From Candidatus Avimonas caecicola (GTDB taxonomy: Bacteria > Bacillota > Clostridia > Oscillospirales > Acutalibacteraceae), in the NCBI GenBank assembly GCA_904419875.1, contig CAJFTG010000045.1, forward strand, positions 1-36,267: 36,267 nt of DNA, in the 5' to 3' direction. Shown here one piece after another: positions 26,280-33,102 of this stretch. The first letter of the stretch is position 1. Each line of letters begins with the position of its first letter. Under the pieces are notes generated by a model. It was not told the origin of the DNA. It was given only the letters and a program-made list of their open reading frames with translations, and made no database searches. Position numbers and translations under genes: made by a program.

Positions 26280-26358
26280 CGCCGCCGTCCCGCCGTCTTT
26301 TCCTCCCCTTTCCCCTTTTCTTTCCCCTTTTTATTTTGCCTTTTGCTCTTCACGATCG

Positions 26359-26392
26359 AAAAGGCCGCCCGATGGGATCCATCGGGCGGCCT
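26359..26392 (-). terminator. terminator of the DUF1540 gene
   Basis: A 14-bp stem (26362-26375 / 26379-26392) is followed on the minus strand by TTTT. It lies 18 bases past the DUF1540 stop and may also stop plus-strand transcripts from the metal operon. Confidence 0.7.
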
Positions 26393-26409
26393 CTCTCGGC
26401 GGGTCGGGG

Positions 26410-26580
26410 TTATTGTTTCCGCTGGAACGATTTGCAGTCCGTGCACTGGTCGACGGTCGGGTTGGCCTCGTGGGTCCCCACCGTGATGCAGTCCAGCGAG
26501 CAATACTGCTCGTTTGTGCAATGATTGACGCACTGCTCGACCGTACATTTGATGCTGCGGTTGGCCTGACATTTATCCAT
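26410..26580 (-). CDS. DUF1540 cysteine-rich protein
   Basis: A 56-residue protein with eight cysteines (4, 12, 17, 21, 27, 31, 46, 49). The pattern CTVEQCVNHCTNEQYCSLDCITVGTHEA is characteristic of DUF1540, a small Clostridial family thought to bind metal and often made in sporulating cells; the function is unknown. ATG 26580 has GGGAGGTG upstream. It is transcribed convergently with the metal ATPase; whether it is linked to metal handling is unknown. Confidence 0.88.
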   Translation of the reverse strand: MDKCQANRSIKCTVEQCVNHCTNEQYCSLDCITVGTHEANPTVDQCTDCKSFQRKQ

Positions 26581-26658
26581 GTTTACACCTCCCTTTCGGA
26601 AACGTCGTTTTAGTTTGTCCCGTTCCTGCAAAATTTACGCAGGGAAAAACGAACAGGC

Positions 26659-26696
26659 AAAAACAAAAACGCGCCGTGCGGCGCGTTTTTGTTTTT
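26659..26696 (-). terminator. strong bidirectional terminator after marR
   Basis: A 17-bp perfect stem (26659-26675 / 26680-26696) with GC-rich top and A/T-run flanks, followed by T-rich sequence on either strand. On the minus strand it would end transcripts from the marR gene and the structured region between. Confidence 0.8.
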
Positions 26697-26724
26697 TGTT
26701 CGGAAACCGCCGGTTTTGGCGGCG

Positions 26725-26890
26725 GAGGCCCCCAAAAAAGCGTTCGCTTCCCGTATCACGCGAAGCAAGCGGCTGATAAACAGCCGCAGGTCTCGGAAGC
26801 ACCTGCTAAATGCGGGAATCGCCCGTTTACGGGCAGCAGGACGCTTGATGCTTGTGACAAGCTGTTTCCATATTCAATGCCGGCCGGTTA
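26725..26890 (-). other. hairpin-rich structured element A (candidate RNA)
   Basis: A run of hairpins between marR and DUF1540: GCGGCTG/CAGCCGC (26769-26775 / 26781-26787), GCAGGT/ACCTGC, GCCCGT/ACGGGC and GCTTG/CAAGC. The minus strand ends in a GCTTC/GAAGC hairpin and T6 (about 26734-26739). A 16-base core at 26784-26799 (CCGCAGGTCTCGGAAG) recurs with one change at 32479-32494, again next to a hairpin. No RNA family was recognised. Confidence 0.4.
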
Positions 26891-26938
26891 ATGGCCCCTG
26901 CAGGTTCTTTTCAAGCCCGCTTGGCCGGCGATATGGCC

Positions 26939-27472
26939 TTATGTATTTCTTCCATCCCGGCGTTCGTTTTCGCCCCTCGTTTTCTCCCCGCTCCGCTCTT
27001 CCTTCTCCCGGGCGTTGCGTTCGCTTTCTTCGTGAAAGAAATTTTTCAGATTTTCCACCGCATGGCAGAGGATACCCACCTCCTGCGGGTTGAGCTGGTC
27101 AATGACCGCCCGCGCCATCCGGCGGTGAAAGCGCTGATGAATATAGGCGAGCGTCCGTCCGCGGTCGGTCAGCCTCACCCGCACGATGCGGCGGTCGGCG
27201 CTTTCCCGCACCCGCTCCACAAGCCCCTTTTTTTCCAGCCGGTTGATGCCGATGGTCATGGTGCTGACCGTCACCCGCGTGGCCGCCGCCAGGGCGGAAA
27301 CCGTGCGCGGCTCGCCGTTGCCGATCGCGTCGAGGACATGCAGCTCCGTCACCGTGACCGACGCCCCGGCCGCCAGCCGCAGGGACTGTTCCTCCACCTT
27401 TAAGATTTCGTTGAAGGTTTCCACCAGCAGGTGGTTGATGATCTCCAGGTTCTTGTCGTGTTCGTCCATCAT
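26939..27472 (-). CDS. MarR family transcriptional regulator
   Basis: A 177-residue winged-helix regulator. VTVTELHVLDAIG begins the DNA-binding domain, VSALAAATRVTVSTMTIGINRLEKKGLV is the helix-turn-helix and SADRRIVRVRLTDRG is the wing. The C-terminal 20 residues are Glu/Arg-rich and charged. The start is ATG 27472 with GAGGAGG 5 bases ahead (a second ATG follows directly). A consensus promoter lies at 27511-27539. It is transcribed divergently from the AGE epimerase gene, with about 360 bases between, so it may control that gene. Confidence 0.9.
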   Translation of the reverse strand: MMDEHDKNLEIINHLLVETFNEILKVEEQSLRLAAGASVTVTELHVLDAIGNGEPRTVSALAAATRVTVSTMTIGINRLEKKGLVERVRESADRRIVRVRLTDRGRTLAYIHQRFHRRMARAVIDQLNPQEVGILCHAVENLKNFFHEESERNAREKEERSGEKTRGENERRDGRNT

Positions 27473-27510
27473 CGGCCTCCTCGTCCGGGAAACTGTCCCG
27501 TCTCCCCTTG

Positions 27511-27539
27511 ATTGTACGCGGTTTCCCCACACTTGTCAA
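27511..27539 (-). promoter_or_regulatory. marR promoter
   Basis: On the minus strand, TTGACA (27534-27539) and TACAAT (27511-27516) with a 17-base spacer. CGGGAAACTGTCCCG (27486-27500) in the leader is a short inverted repeat and possible autoregulatory site. Confidence 0.75.
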
Positions 27540-27753
27540 TGCCGGAGGCCGCCCGCCCAAAAGAGTTTCCGGCCCGCCCGGGGCAGGCGCGCGGAGAGAA
27601 GGAGGAGAGAAGGGGGAGAAAGGGGGCCGCCGGCCGTTGTCCCTCCTGTTTACCCTGCGCAGGGGCGCGGGGGCAGAGGCCGAGAGGCCGAAAGAGGCCG
27701 AAAAAAGTAAAATTCGGACAAGCAAATACGCAACATGGGAATTCCCTCCCGCC

Positions 27754-27781
27754 TTGACACAGACCGGCCCCGCGGTATACT
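27754..27781 (+). promoter_or_regulatory. promoter of the AGE epimerase gene
   Basis: TTGACA (27754-27759) and TATACT (27776-27781) with a 16-base spacer, 50 bases before the start codon. The gap between this and the marR promoter holds a purine-rich tract (about 27594-27627) and no gene. Confidence 0.75.
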
Positions 27782-27830
27782 GAATTTGACAAAGCCTGTC
27801 GGGCTGACCTGACGGAAAGGAGAACGTATC

Positions 27831-29066
27831 ATGAATCCAACCCCGGAACGCAAGGCGGAGCTTGCCCGCTACCGCCGCTTTTACCGCGATCATCTTCTGG
27901 AGGACATCGTCCCCTTCTGGCTGAACAGCGACCTGCTGGACCGGGAATACGGAGGGTATATCACCTCGGTGGACCGGCAGGGAAAAAGCTATAATCCCGA
28001 CAAATCGGTCTGGTTCCAGGGGCGCGGCCTCTGGACCTTCTCGGCGCTGTGCAGGCATTACGGCGCAAGGAGGGAATGGCTGGAGGCCGCGCAGGCCGGG
28101 AAGTCCTTCCTGGAAAAATATTGTACGGACGCCGACGGCCGGATGTTCTTCACCGTCACGCGGGACGGGCGGCCCCTGCGCAAGCGCCGCTATATGTACT
28201 CCGAAAGCTTCTTCGTGGTCGGCATGGCGGAATACGCCGCCGCCACCGGGGATACGGAGGCGCTGAAGAAAGCGGAGGAATGCTTTGAAGGGATGCTGCG
28301 GCTCTACCGGGATCCCGCCTCCGACCCCTACAAAATCACACCGAAAGCCTACGCCTCCACCCGGGCGGAACGGGCGGTCGCCGTGCCGATGGTGCTGGTC
28401 AACGGCGCCCAGGTTCTGCGCCGCTGCGACCCGGCGAAGGCGGCATATTATACCGAAACCGCCGGCGAGGTCATCGGCGATATCCTGAAATACCATTTCA
28501 AGCCCGAACTCCACTGCGTGCTGGAAACGGTGCTTTCCGACGGCGGGCGCATCGATCACCCGGCCGGCCGCACCATCAACCCCGGCCATTCGATCGAAAA
28601 CGCCTGGTTCATGCTCTGTCAGGCCGTGTACACCGGCGACTCGGCGCTGCTGCAGGATTGCCTGCATATTATCGACTGGTCGCTGGAGCGCGGCTGGGAT
28701 AAGGAGTACGGGGGCTGCTACTACTTTGTGGACCTGGACGGCCGCCCCTGCGAGCAGCTGGAGTGGGACATGAAGCTGTGGTGGGTCCACAACGAAATCC
28801 TGATTGCCGCCCTGATGGCCTACGGCCTCACCGGGGCCGAAAAATACTGGCGCTGGTTTGAAACGGTCCACGAGTATGCCTTCAGCCGCTTCCATGACCG
28901 GGAATGCGGCGAATGGTACGGCTATCTGCACCGGGACGGCACCGTCTCCCACACCCAGAAGGGCTCGATGTGGAAGGGGCCGTTCCATCTTCCCCGCTGC
29001 CTGATGCTGGTGGACGACCTCCTCGGGATGCTGGAGGAAGGCCGGCCGGTCGCGCCCATCCTGTAA
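27831..29066 (+). CDS. AGE family sugar 2-epimerase
   Basis: A 411-residue (alpha/alpha)6-barrel enzyme of the N-acylglucosamine 2-epimerase family. Typical segments: YGGYITSVDRQG and KSVWFQGRGLWTFSAL in the N-terminal part, PGHSIENAWF near 250 and LWWVHNEIL near 317, which contribute the conserved catalytic and substrate His residues. The reaction is C2 epimerisation of a sugar such as N-acetylglucosamine/N-acetylmannosamine or cellobiose; which one cannot be decided. AAAGGAG precedes the ATG. It is alone on its transcript, with a strong promoter and terminator, divergent from marR. Confidence 0.88.
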   Translation: MNPTPERKAELARYRRFYRDHLLEDIVPFWLNSDLLDREYGGYITSVDRQGKSYNPDKSVWFQGRGLWTFSALCRHYGARREWLEAAQAGKSFLEKYCTDADGRMFFTVTRDGRPLRKRRYMYSESFFVVGMAEYAAATGDTEALKKAEECFEGMLRLYRDPASDPYKITPKAYASTRAERAVAVPMVLVNGAQVLRRCDPAKAAYYTETAGEVIGDILKYHFKPELHCVLETVLSDGGRIDHPAGRTINPGHSIENAWFMLCQAVYTGDSALLQDCLHIIDWSLERGWDKEYGGCYYFVDLDGRPCEQLEWDMKLWWVHNEILIAALMAYGLTGAEKYWRWFETVHEYAFSRFHDRECGEWYGYLHRDGTVSHTQKGSMWKGPFHLPRCLMLVDDLLGMLEEGRPVAPIL

Positions 29067-29098
29067 GGCGGCCGGTTTCATCCCCCTGCACGGAAGGC

Positions 29099-29141
29099 GA
29101 GGGGCTGCCGCGGAGGAAAACTCGGCGGCAGCCCCTCTTTT
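29099..29141 (+). terminator. terminator of the AGE epimerase gene
   Basis: A 13-bp perfect stem (29099-29111 / 29125-29137) followed by TTTT on the plus strand, 32 bases past the stop. Confidence 0.8.
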
Positions 29142-29181
29142 GGTCCGGCGGAACACCGGCCGTCCGCGGCGTCCGCCTCCC

Positions 29182-30771
29182 TCACCCGGCCGGAAGGTCT
29201 TTGCGCACCCCGAAAATGCAGGGAATCTCTCCTCCGGCCGGCAGTGTGAGATACCCTCTGTCCAACAGCGCCTCCATGAGCAGCGCCATCGCGTCCATCG
29301 AATAGCGGATAAAGCCGATCTGACCGCACAAAGCCAGCAGCGCCTTGGGCGCGTGCTCCTTCAGAATCTGCGTCGCCGTACGGCAAGCCTCTTCCATGCA
29401 GCGGCCCGCCTCCTCCACCAGGGGCTCCAGCAGCGGCCGGATCGTGTCGTCCAGCAGTTTCGAAGAAAACACCGGGAAATTGGCGGACAGACGGCCGTTT
29501 TCGGAGAGGATAAAGCCCTCTGCAATCAGGCGCACAAGCTGATCGTTGTCCTCCTGCGCCTCTTTTTCCAGAATCGCGCCGCCCATGGCTTCCACCGCCT
29601 CCGTCCAGCGCACCGGCTTCCAGAGCTGGCGTTTCTCCAGTATCCGGTAATTTTCAACCGAGAACCAGGCCGTACGCTCCTTGTTTTCACACTGGCCATA
29701 GATTCCGTTGAAGTGATGATAGGCGTAGTCGTTGTCATACCCAAAGATAAAGCCGTAACTGCCGTTGGTCAGGGGCGGGTAGTCCCCGAACCGCCGGCAC
29801 CCCCGTTCGTCCGTCCGGTCCAGCGCCAGCTTCAGCGTCAGGTTGGCAAAGGTCCAGCGGAGGAGATTTCGGCCGCCCCTTGAGTGAAAGGGCAGCGCTT
29901 CCAGCACCGGCAGCCGGCTCTCCAGCCCGGCCTCCATCCTCTCCGCCGTTTCCCGGCAGAGGGGAGCGATGGCCGCCGACGCTTCCCTTTCAAAGTCCTC
30001 GGTAAAAATGAGGATGTTTGTCTGATACGTGTTCCCGTTTTTCCTGAGCAGCTCATGCCGAAGAAGAAGCTCCAGCTCATCCTCCAGATATACCGCCGCC
30101 ACGCCGAGTTCCGTCGCCAGCTCCTGCAGCGTGGCCGGGGCGTAGTAAGCGCTGAGGAGAATATTGCCGGGCAGCTTTCGTTCGAACAGCTGCCAATAGC
30201 GGGAATTGTCCCCGCCGCCCCAGTAGTCCATACGGAAGGTGCCGGGATTATAACTTTTTTCCCCGAATTCTCTGGTCATGCCGAACCCTTCTTTCAGTAA
30301 TTTGCGGGTCTTGAAAAGGTGGTACTTCACCATTTCCCGGCTGATGCCAAGGGCCTGTGAGATCTCAGAACAGCTTTTCCCATGGATATAATAGGCCACC
30401 GCCGTCTCCCTGTACTGCCGGGAAAGCAGCGCGAGCTCGCACCGAAGGCGGCGGAGGTCCTCCGCCCGCAGGTATTCTTCTTCCGGCGTGATCTGCGTCA
30501 TCCGGCAGGCGCCGGCAAAGCCCTCGTCAAAGGGCAGCGTATCCTGCCGCTTTCGGCGGATGTGCGTTTTAAAAGTGTTCTCCGCGATCCGCCAGACATA
30601 GCCGTAAAAAGCGCCGTCGTCCTTCAGACGATGGACGGATTGCAGAACCGCGCATACAATATCGTTGGTCAGGTCCTCGGCTTCGTCCTTGTCGTACAAC
30701 CGGGACAGGGAAAAAGCGAACAGGGTTTTCAGATTTTGGGAAAGCCACTCCGCTGCTTTTTCCCGTTCCAT
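29182..30771 (-). CDS. ECF-type sigma factor with a long C-terminal extension
   Basis: A 529-residue protein. Residues about 12-75 are sigma region 2 (YDKDEAEDLTNDIVCAVLQS, then GYVWRIAENTFKTHIRRKR). Residues about 108-160 are region 4 (LLSRQYRETAVAYYIHGKSCSEISQALGISREMVKYHL split over two helices). ECF sigmas usually end near residue 180. Here about 350 more residues follow: a probable winged helix (LPGNILLSAYYAPATLQELATELGV, near 195-250) and a large domain with Tyr/Trp/Asp-rich loops and a helical end. No anti-sigma gene is adjacent, so the extension may control activity in cis. The ATG is followed by MEREKAAEW; a GATGAAGGA site precedes. Confidence 0.85.
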   Translation of the reverse strand: MEREKAAEWLSQNLKTLFAFSLSRLYDKDEAEDLTNDIVCAVLQSVHRLKDDGAFYGYVWRIAENTFKTHIRRKRQDTLPFDEGFAGACRMTQITPEEEYLRAEDLRRLRCELALLSRQYRETAVAYYIHGKSCSEISQALGISREMVKYHLFKTRKLLKEGFGMTREFGEKSYNPGTFRMDYWGGGDNSRYWQLFERKLPGNILLSAYYAPATLQELATELGVAAVYLEDELELLLRHELLRKNGNTYQTNILIFTEDFEREASAAIAPLCRETAERMEAGLESRLPVLEALPFHSRGGRNLLRWTFANLTLKLALDRTDERGCRRFGDYPPLTNGSYGFIFGYDNDYAYHHFNGIYGQCENKERTAWFSVENYRILEKRQLWKPVRWTEAVEAMGGAILEKEAQEDNDQLVRLIAEGFILSENGRLSANFPVFSSKLLDDTIRPLLEPLVEEAGRCMEEACRTATQILKEHAPKALLALCGQIGFIRYSMDAMALLMEALLDRGYLTLPAGGEIPCIFGVRKDLPAG

Positions 30772-31103
30772 TCCTTCATCCCCAGTCTTTTGAAAGCTTT
30801 CAGCAATATAGTATCCGACGGACGGCTTTGGTTAATCCGATCTTGTCAAACAACGCCGTCAACGGCGTCCGGCCGTCCGCGGCGTCTGCCGCCATCCTGT
30901 CCATTGTACCACGTCGCCGCAAGTTCCGATCTTTGCGGCGACTTTTTGAAAAGTCGCCGGCGCGCTCATTCCGCTGCGTCTCCTTCCCGCAAAGGGGCAC
31001 GCTCGGCCCGCCTGCCCGGTTGCGGCGGCTTTAATAGCCGCTGTGCCCATCGCGGCGGTTCGCCGTCGCTGCCAACCGTTTGCGGAACGCCCGCGGCGCG
31101 GGT
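30772..31103. other. gene-free region with hairpins and a repeat copy
   Basis: No gene. It contains a 10-bp hairpin GGCGACTTTT/AAAAGTCGCC (30937-30958), a CGCCGT/ACGGCG hairpin near 30850 and one copy of a repeat also found at 32325-32357. Confidence 0.5.
30949..30981 (-). repeat. interspersed repeat, copy 1
   Basis: Read on the minus strand, this matches 32325-32357 at roughly 26-28 of 33 positions, including an identical GACGCAGCGGAATGA core. Substitutions are mostly transitions, as expected of diverged copies of one family. Confidence 0.6.
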
Positions 31104-31472
31104 TTAAATCCTATAATTCCGCTCCGACCAGACGGAAGGCGGCTTCACGCTCTTTCCATGCCCTTCCTGGCCCGTTTGACAGGGCGGCCGACGGCTGTAA
31201 GCAGAGAACTTTCCCATGCCCTTTTCCATGCCCTTTTCCATGCCCTTCCCCCTATTCATTTTTACATTCTGTTGAGCGGCCTCCCGGCGCCGAACCGCCG
31301 CTCCCCTCCTCCCCGCGTTCTCTGCGCGCGGTCCCCCCGCTTTCCAGGACAGTGCCTGCTCCCAGAGGGCCTGCAGCCTCTCTTTCCTCCGCGGGCACCA
31401 GTCGCCGGGCCACAGGCATCGGCGGTCCGGGGCATTTCTCCATTCGCAATGTTCCAGAGGACAACGTTTCAT
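31104..31472 (-). CDS. possible small Cys-rich protein
   Basis: A 122-residue open frame. Only the first 45 residues look protein-like: MKRCPLEHCEWRNAPDRRCL and WPGDWCPRRKERLQALWEQAL hold four Cys in two pairs, as in a small zinc-binding module. AAGGAG lies 8 bases before the ATG. The rest is low-complexity, including a GKGMEKGMEKGMGK stretch encoded by a 12-bp tandem repeat (31214-31248). It may be a genuine short gene read through into repeats, or non-coding. No family recognised. Confidence 0.35.
   Translation of the reverse strand: MKRCPLEHCEWRNAPDRRCLWPGDWCPRRKERLQALWEQALSWKAGGPRAENAGRRGAAVRRREAAQQNVKMNRGKGMEKGMEKGMGKFSAYSRRPPCQTGQEGHGKSVKPPSVWSERNYRI
31214..31248. repeat. 12-bp tandem repeat
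   Basis: Three copies of CCATGCCCTTTT (31214-31225, 31226-31237 and a shorter one to 31248); a related word occurs near 31157. Confidence 0.7.
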
Positions 31473-32117
31473 CCCGCGTGCTCCTTTCTTACCCATCCTG
31501 CGGCGGCGCAGCCTCTCCCGCAGATTGGCGCCGCCCGGTTTGTACTTGTCACGGATTGGTTATGGATTGGTTATGAACTCGTTTTGTACTCCTCTCCCGA
31601 TTTTGTTTCTCTTCCCATCCCCTCTTTATCCCTTTTTGACCCTTCCTGTTCTTTCTCTGTCCCTGCCCTGTCCCTGCTCTGTCCTTTCTCCGACCCCTTC
31701 CCACATTCCGCTTTTCCCCGCCGGCCCCACCCGCCTTTCCCGCCTCGTCCTGAACAGCGCACGCTTCCGGGGGCGGAGCAGCGGCAGCACGTCTCTGCCT
31801 GCACGCTGTCTTTAGTCCCTGCCGCCCTCAGGCGAAGACAAGCGCTTCCCCCGGTGGACCTTTCCCAGTCCTCCGGCCGTCAGCACCAGGCAATGCCCCG
31901 AGAATACCTTGCCGCCGGGTTCCGAAACAGGAAATCCCCCAAAACCGGCCTTTCGGCCCGGCCGGCCGGTTTCCCGTCCAGCCTGTTAACGGCAGCGAAA
32001 ATTCTTTATGTAGTGAATTCATTATTTATAATGAAATTTATGCAATCCTCCCTTCCCTGCGCTCCTCTGTATTTACCCCCTGTATATACCTCGCCCGTAC
32101 TTACCTGGTCCGAAAAA
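31473..32117. other. gene-free region with homopyrimidine tract
   Basis: No supported gene. It holds an 11-bp tandem duplication GGATTGGTTAT (31553-31574), a strongly pyrimidine-biased tract on the plus strand (about 31580-31715), and an AT-rich inverted repeat TTCATTAT/ATAATGAA (32019-32036). Open frames inside the tract are Glu/Lys/Arg runs caused by composition. Confidence 0.5.
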
Positions 32118-32159
32118 GAACGTTTGTTCTAATTTATCATACTATTTCTTCCTTGTCAA
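32118..32159 (-). promoter_or_regulatory. LexA-box (SOS) promoter without a gene
   Basis: On the minus strand, TTGACA (32154-32159) and TAAATT (32131-32136) have a 17-base spacer. Directly downstream is GAACAAACGTTC (32118-32129), a perfect GAAC-N4-GTTC box of the Gram-positive LexA/DinR type. It overlaps the expected start site. GGGAGG lies about 65 bases downstream, but no credible open frame follows on the minus strand. Confidence 0.7.
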
Positions 32160-32324
32160 GCCCGAAAAGCAGAACGGCGGGAACCGCGGCCATGTCTGCA
32201 AGGCACGGCGGCGCAGCCGCTGCCGCAGCAAGGGGGTGCCGGCGCAGCGGGAGGCGGTCTGCCGTGTGTGCCGTATGTGCCGTGTATGCCGGCACATCAG
32301 CGGGAACCGGACACCCCGATCGGG

Positions 32325-32357
32325 GGACGCAGCGGAATGAACACGCCGGTAACTTTT
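32325..32357 (+). repeat. interspersed repeat, copy 2
   Basis: The partner of the inverted copy at 30949-30981; the shared core is GACGCAGCGGAATGA. The surrounding region (32160-32400) is GC-rich and without genes. Confidence 0.6.
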
Positions 32358-32404
32358 AAACAAAGCTGCTGCAAACAATACACCGCCTGCGGCGGCGTGC
32401 CGGG

Positions 32405-32600
32405 ATGAGACAAAAAGATTCACTCATGGCCGAGCCACGCAATAAGAAAGCAGCCGGCAGCTCATCACGAATTGCCGACCGCAGGTCTGGGAAGTGTTGA
32501 TCAATTAAATACCCGCTTGGACACGGGGATAAAACCGCAAAAAAACCCCGAACTCGGCTTGCGTGTCGAGATGCTCGACCTGGGTTTACACTACAAAAAA
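32405..32600 (-). other. structured element B (candidate RNA)
   Basis: Contains a GCCGGCA/TGCCGAC hairpin (32453-32459 / 32473-32479) followed by CCGCAGGTCTGGGAAG (32479-32494), CCCG/CGGG and GTCGAG/CTCGAC hairpins. Two complementary pairs, GCCGAG with CTCGGC and CACGCAA with TTGCGTG, join its two ends but in non-nested order, which would need a pseudoknot or alternative folds. It shares the core and a preceding hairpin with element A. No coding potential; strand uncertain. Confidence 0.4.
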
Positions 32601-32843
32601 GACGCCCGCTGAAAATGTGGATTCCGGGTTCAGAAAAGATTCGTTTTCATTTGTATATCGCCATTTTCTGGTTTTCTGCTTTTTGGCTGTCCCATTTCCG
32701 CCAGAGAGAGCAACACGGAAAAGATGGCTTGAATCCTGGGTTTTCGATATTGAAAAAGAGGGCAAATCCGGACTGTCTCACTTTTGAGTTCCAAATTTCG
32801 ACCTCTGTTCACATGGAAAGGTGAACCAAAAAAGATCGACAGG

Positions 32844-33088
32844 CTAAGTTTCAAGCGAGATTTGAACCCTCACAGTGAAAGTTTTTCTTATTCGGCATGG
32901 TAAAAAACGATTGTCAGTTGTCAATTTCATACCGATTTCACGACCATTATATTCCCCGGTTTCAATAAAGCCTAATGAACGATAAAGATGTCTTGCAATT
33001 GTATTTTCTGGTTCGACTGATAAGAATACTTCCTTCACCTTAAATTTGTCAATTAGAAAATTTACTCCGAGAACAAGCGCCAGGACTA
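32844..33088 (-). pseudogene. 5'-truncated GNAT acetyltransferase
   Basis: The in-frame sequence from about 33088 encodes only the C-terminal part of a GNAT of the polyamine or aminoglycoside acetyltransferase type: KIVLALVLGVNFLIDKF, VKEVFLSVEPENTIARHLYRSLGF and TGEYNGREIGMKL. The acetyl-CoA loop and N-terminal half are missing, and the frame closes with a stop just upstream, next to the dGTPase end. After GMKL the frame runs on into unrelated residues, so the natural 3' end also looks lost. It appears to be a remnant left by recombination at the left side of the AT-rich segment. Confidence 0.7.
32857..32873 (+). repeat. left direct repeat of the dGTPase segment
   Basis: GAGATTTGAACCCTCAC, 15 of 17 identical with 35004-35020. 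The two copies bracket the AT-rich GNAT-fragment and dGTPase genes. Confidence 0.5.
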
Positions 33089-33102
33089 TTTTACTCCCTC
33101 AT

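Noticed and set aside
27099-29156. Minus-strand open frame of about 685 codons overlapping the epimerase
   Set aside because: Antisense to the AGE gene and in another frame of marR; both of those have clear family motifs, promoters and ribosome sites.
31214-31248. Possible CRISPR repeat
   Set aside because: Units are 12 bp and directly adjacent with no spacers; it is a simple tandem repeat.
32857-32873. TTGAACCC word resembling a tRNA T-arm on the minus strand, possible tRNA fragment
   Set aside because: The flanking bases do not form a 5-bp T-stem around a 7-base loop and no acceptor or anticodon arm is present; kept only as a direct repeat.
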